The notes beneath the pieces are model-generated. The model was not told where the DNA came from and did not search any database. It worked only from the letters and a program-made list of their open reading frames with translations. This document shows, piece by piece, positions 60,100-64,000 of a stretch of 64,000 nt of DNA; positions within the stretch are counted from its first letter, which is position 1; every line of letters begins with the position of its first letter. The DNA lies in contig NC_035162.2 in the NCBI RefSeq assembly GCF_001659605.2, positions 30,694,153-30,758,152 on the forward strand, written 5' to 3'. The position numbers were made by a program, and so were the translations under genes. Source of the DNA: Manihot esculenta (Eukaryota > Streptophyta > Magnoliopsida > Malpighiales > Euphorbiaceae).

Positions 60100-61707
60100 T
60101 GATAGAGCATATTTTAGTCCATATTATCATGATCTTATTGATGTTTATTTACACCTTTCCTACCTAATTTTGTGGTTTTAATCATGTTTTGAAGATATTA
60201 GGTGTAAAGAGACAATCAAGAAAAAATGCTCTTAAAACTGCCAAAAAGTGCCAAATCTGGAAAGCCACCTTCGGAAGCACCTTCGGCGGTCGAAAGTCTC
60301 GTCCAGAGCCGAAAGTCACTCATTTTCGGTAGCACCTTCGACGGTCGAAAGTCTGCTCCAGAGCCGAAAGTCCAGCTTCCGAAAATAAGCTTAGGCAGCC
60401 GAAAATCCTCCCAACTTGCCTCTTCCTTATTCAAGAAGCCAAATCTTGAAGATCACATGTTTTCCACTTCATGCCATGCACATTCAAAATTCAAAAGAGG
60501 CTCCACCTTCCTTTTTAGTGCATGAGTGGCAAGAATAATGTGAAGAAGACTTCTTGGACACACCTTGGATAGCAATTAAAAGACCAAAAAGCCCCTCCCT
60601 TGCCTTCACACATGCACAAAGAAGGCACATATATTAGACCAAGGGCACTTTGGACAGCCTCAAAAAGTTGCATGGACACCCAAGAAACCCTAGGCAGCCT
60701 CCCAAGACTTATTTAAAGACCTTATCAAGACAAGAAGTGGCAGATTTCAACAATTCAAGATCCCATCTCCTCCAAGGGTTCGGCCGCCGCTCCTCCTCCA
60801 CCTTTGCCGCTGCCGGTCCTCCTTCCTTCTTCTCTTCTTCTATTTTCTGTTTTGGTTCAGCCATGAGTGGCTGAAACCCCTAATTCTAGTTGAGGATTGG
60901 TTGAAACTAAGGTTGTTTAAAGGGTTGTGAGATCTGAACATAAAGTTTTTGCTTTTGGTTTGTTCAATATTCATGCAATTGTGTGCTTAAATCTAAGGTT
61001 GCTTTGTTGTTTTGATCAAATTGGCCACTTGATTCTTGATTGCAAAGTTAATTGATTGTTAGTTGGGATATTTGTTAGTCCGTAATTGCTGGAAATATTT
61101 TGACCTAAGAACACTGGTGTAAAAACTAAGGAATTGTATGATCTAGAAACATCTCATGCGTTTGAGTAGCTAGGGTTGGATCTCTCTCTTTCTTCATGCA
61201 ATTGACAATTTTTTTGATGCCTAAGGTCCAAGGACGTTCCTTGGCAATTTGTTAATTAGTAATTGATTAGAGGACGTTCCCTATTTGATTTAATCATAAG
61301 GAGAGACATGGTGGTGAGAAGCATTTTCCATCCCCATAACCAATCTATTGAACCAATTAAGAGAACATAAGTTTCAATGATCAATCCAAACAACCAAGGT
61401 GGATCCATATCTTCAACTAGACCTTTCTCATATTGATTTCATTTTCTATTTTAATTACTTGTTGTTTTAATTGCTTTCAATAGTTGTTAGTCAAATCAAT
61501 CTCAAAACCCCTTTTTACTTTATTGCACTTTACTTTTGATCTGCCTTCAGTTACTTACCCCCAATTGTGCTTTCAGTTGATCTTGTTTGAGAAAAATAGA
61601 TAAGTATTCAATTCTCTGTAGATTCGATCATTTACCACTATCTGCAGTTGTAAAATTGTTGATAACCGTAGAGGTTATTTTTTACCGGCTTCGACAACCG
61701 CGAGTCA
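60100..61707 (+). mobile_element. Solo Athila-like LTR in Tat integrase
   Basis: Flanked by GATAT (60095-60099 and 61708-61712). Starts TGATAGAGCATATTTTAG, closely like the Athila LTR start, and ends CGACAACCGCGAGTCA. 1,608 bp. A TATA-like TTATTTAAAG lies near 60709. In place of the GGAAAG repeats of the Athila LTR it carries a Tekay-like GCCGAA/TTCGGC block. No internal domain, so a solo LTR. Confidence 0.92.
60267..60410 (+). repeat. Tekay-like TTCGGC/GCCGAA block inside the Athila-like LTR
   Basis: CACCTTCGGCGGTCGAAAGTC then TCCAGAGCCGAAAGTC, repeated in diverged form twice, then a GGCAGCCGAAAAT unit. The same word order, including CCAGAGCCGAAAGTC, occurs in the Tekay II LTRs (28500-28590) and in the split solo LTR (48850-48960). 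A further GTTCGGCCGCCG occurs at 60779. Confidence 0.88.
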
Positions 61708-61712
61708 GATAT

Positions 61713-62541
61713 TAATGGCATTGGCAAACCTCTGGCATACATCACATCTTCGGACGAACTCTTCGGCCTCTTTCTTAACAGTGGGCCAGTAGTATCCCTG
61801 CCTGAATATCTTGTTTGCTAGCTTTCCTGCTCCTTCATGAGCTCCACACATTCCCCTATGTATTTCTTCCATTACCTTTGTTGCCTCCTCCGGGCTCACA
61901 AATCGGAGCCACGGGCTGGATTTCCCCCTTCTGTATAAAGTCCCCCTTACTGCTTGGTAATTAGCAGCGCGAGCTGCTATCTTCTTTGCTTCATCCTTAT
62001 CTTCAGGGAGCTTTCCCTTCTCTAGGTATTCTAGGTATGGGGTCGTCCAGTTCTGGCTTTGCTCCACCTGCAATACAGTGGGCGTTCTGTCAAAGGCAGG
62101 TGCGCTAATGTGTTGTACGTATACCTCTTCTAGCTCCTTTTTAGACAATCGGCTGAGCAGGTCTGCCTCTTCATTCTCTTCCCGAGGTATTCTCTGATAC
62201 CTGACTGTGATTCCCCGACTCTTGAGCTCGGCTTCTATGGCCTTTACCTTCGCTAGGTAGTTCTGCATGGTAGGGTCTCTGGCCTGGTATGCCCCTGTTA
62301 TCTGATTGATCACTAGCTGGGAGTCACTATTCACCTCGAGGTCGGTTGCCCCTACCTCCATTGCTACCAGCATTCCGTTTATTAGGGCTTCGTACTCCGC
62401 TACATTATTAGAGACTTTGAATTCTAGGCGTAGGGTGTAGCAGACCTTAAATTCTTCAGGTCCCTTCAACATTATTCCTACGCCACTGCCCCCAACGCCA
62501 GATGCCCCGTCTACATATAGCTTCCAACTGAATTCTTGAGA
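61713..62541 (-). pseudogene. Tat second RNase H and integrase zinc finger
   Basis: Follows a TAA at 62542-62544. Begins WKLYVDGASGVGGSGVGIML (archaeal-type RNase H, RVT_3), with EYEALINGMLVAMEVGA and VNSDSQLVINQITG. The integrase N-terminal HHCC finger ends FVRRCDVCQRFANAIN near 61720. It is cut here by the solo LTR. Confidence 0.92.
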
Positions 62542-62544
62542 GGA

Positions 62545-64000
62545 TTACTCTTCCCTCTCATTCCCCAATGCTTCCAGAGATGACTCACCCCTTTCCATCT
62601 GCTCTTCATTGAACGAGCACTCTGCTATGAAATCAGCAAGGGCTTGAGATTTTATGGTGGTCCGAGGTCGATATTCTAAACAGTAAGGGCTAATCTCGAT
62701 AGACCAAGCCAGCATCTGACCTAAGGTTTTCGGTCTGTGGAGAATCTTTTTCAGTAGCTGGTTTATCATTACTACCCCTTGGTGGCTTTCCACATAGACC
62801 CTAAAATTCCAGACTGCTAGCAGCAGAGCATATGCTATCTTCTCGATGTTCAGATATTTGATCTCGACGTCTTTAAGCACCTTACTGACGTAAAACACTA
62901 GTTTCTGTTCTCCCCCCTCTACTCTTACCAACACTGCGCTAACTGCTTGTTCTGAGACTGACAAGTAGATCAGGAGCTCTTCTCCTTCCAATGGACTGCT
63001 AAGTATATGAGATGAGCTGAGATAGCTTTTGAGCTCTTTGAAAGCCTCCCGGCAATCCTCGGTCCATTCAAAGTTCGGCACTTTTCTCAACTTCTTAAAG
63101 AACGGCAAGCATCTTTCCGCCGACCTCGACATGAAGCGATTTAGCGCTACCACTCTCCCAGTAAGTCTTTGGACGTCCTTTACGCAGGTTGGTTCAGGCA
63201 TATTCAGGCTAGCTTCCACTTTCTCCGGATTGGGCTCAATGCCTTTTCCACTTACCATGTATCCCAGGAACTTTCCTCCCTTGATAAAGAAGACACACTT
63301 CGCTGGGTTTAGCCTCATTCTGTACTGCTCTAGCACCTCGAATACCTCCCTCAGATCCACCAAGTGCTGCTTAAAAGTCGGACTCTTCACCACCATATCA
63401 TCCACATACACTTCGACATTCCTGCCGATCTGATCTTTGAAGATTTTATTCATCAATCTCTGGTATGTTGCCCCGACATTTTTCAGCCCGAAAGGCATGG
63501 CCTTATAGCAGTAGGTTCCATCTTCTGTTATGAATGAGGTCTTCTCTTCATCCGATCTGTCCATTGGAATTTGATGGTAACCAGACATAGCATCCAAAGA
63601 CGACATGTAATCAAAACCAGCCGTGGAGTCGACCATTTTATTAATATCAGGGAGGGGATAACAATCTTTGGGACATGCTTGGTTCAGGTCGGTGAAATCT
63701 ATACACATCCTATATTTGCCATTGGCTTTTTTTACTAATACAGGATTTGCTAACCATTGGGGGTATATCACTTCCCTAATAAACCCTGCCTCCTCCAACT
63801 TCTGCACCTCCTCCCTGGTGGCTTGTTGCTTTTCCCTTCCTACTACCCTCTTCTTCTGCTTCACCGGCCTAGCCTCGGGGAAGACATTTAGCTTGTGTGT
63901 CATCACTTCAGGGTCAATCCCAGGCATATCAAAAGGCTTCCAGGCGAAGCTTGATGCGTGACCTCGGATTAGGGCCATGACTTCCGTTTTCTGCTCTTCA
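62545..64000 (-). pseudogene. Tat reverse transcriptase and first RNase H
   Basis: Open to the window edge on minus, so its start is outside. RT: YRMCIDFTDLNQACPKDCYP, SLDAMSGYHQIPMD, AMPFGLKNVGATYQRLMN and VEVYVDDMVVKS with the catalytic Asp pair. Connection and first RNase H: LLIYLSVSEQAVSAVLVR, IEKIAYALLLAVWNFRVY, and PRTTIKSQALADFIAE. The usual Asp-Ala near LLIYLSVSE reads Leu-Ser, as is common in the degenerate first RNase H of Tat elements. Ends with a stop at 62542-62544, before the second RNase H in the same frame. Confidence 0.92.

Larger units (their letters stand above)
38855..64000 (-). mobile_element. Tat-lineage Ty3-gypsy element, runs off the right edge
   Basis: Pol is on the minus strand, entering at 64000 and ending at 47512. 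Order: reverse transcriptase, RNase H, a second RNase H of the archaeal type, integrase. The dual RNase H is the Tat-lineage mark. Downstream of pol comes an antisense gene (39542-46319), then a purine tract (minus AGAAGGTAAAGGGGCAAT, 39303-39320) and the 3' LTR starting TGATAACC at 39302. The left LTR edge is uncertain; composition changes near 38855-38890. It contains three TSD-flanked insertions. Gag, protease and 5' LTR lie outside the window. Confidence 0.85.

Overview
This is nuclear DNA from a flowering plant, most likely a eudicot. It starts with one ordinary host gene and is otherwise almost entirely nested transposable elements. The host gene encodes cytosolic ribosomal protein uL16/RPL10. 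It has four exons, plant splice sites, a telo-box in the leader and a plant-type protein. The mix of elements (Ty1-copia of the SIRE type, Ty3-gypsy Tekay chromoviruses, Athila and Tat, and hAT) is typical of eudicot heterochromatin. I cannot fix the species from sequence alone. Euphorbiaceae is only a guess.

Layout. 1-2592: RPL10. 2593-3900: AT-rich spacer with a 197-bp tandem duplication. About 3907-6100: decayed copia element (LTR end, primer site, gag, protease). 6101-7391: AT-rich, nothing recognised. 7392-37284: a deleted SIRE-type copia element used as a landing pad. Its reverse transcriptase is split by a hAT transposon (8014-12925) and by a Tekay element (Tekay I, 13063-22513). Its 3' LTR is split by a second Tekay element on the minus strand (Tekay II, 27201-36960). 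37285-38854: AT-rich spacer. About 38855 to the right edge: a Tat-lineage gypsy element whose pol runs on the minus strand and leaves the window. Between its pol and 3' LTR lies an antisense, three-exon gene of 930 codons. The Tat element carries three insertions: a solo Tekay LTR inside the antisense gene (42467-46270, itself hit by another solo LTR, 43344-45608); a solo Tekay LTR in the integrase (47734-59417, itself hit by an Athila element, 49036-59128); and a solo Athila-like LTR (60100-61707). Most boundaries are fixed by target-site duplications: GAGCA, TGAAG, ACCTA, GGGCA, CTTTG, GATAT and the 8-bp TACATAGA.

State of the elements. Few reading frames are intact. Tekay II gag-pol is one 1,637-codon frame with no frameshift and five stop codons, each one C-to-T change from a sense codon. 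Tekay I has lost its integrase core although its LTRs differ by under 2 percent by hand count. The Athila element lacks integrase and is followed by a second, partial LTR-leader-gag copy.

Most unusual signals. (1) Near-palindromes TTCGGCCGCCGAA, spaced 20 bp apart, sit just upstream of the TATA box in every Tekay-type LTR here. They vary in copy number even between the two LTRs of one element. (2) The same motif family occurs in an Athila-like LTR and inside an Athila coding frame, so it has crossed lineages. (3) The hAT element carries intron-containing fragments of a plant myosin motor gene. (4) The antisense Tat gene keeps a consistent spliced frame across three exons and an insertion. No CRISPR array, tRNA or rRNA gene was seen.
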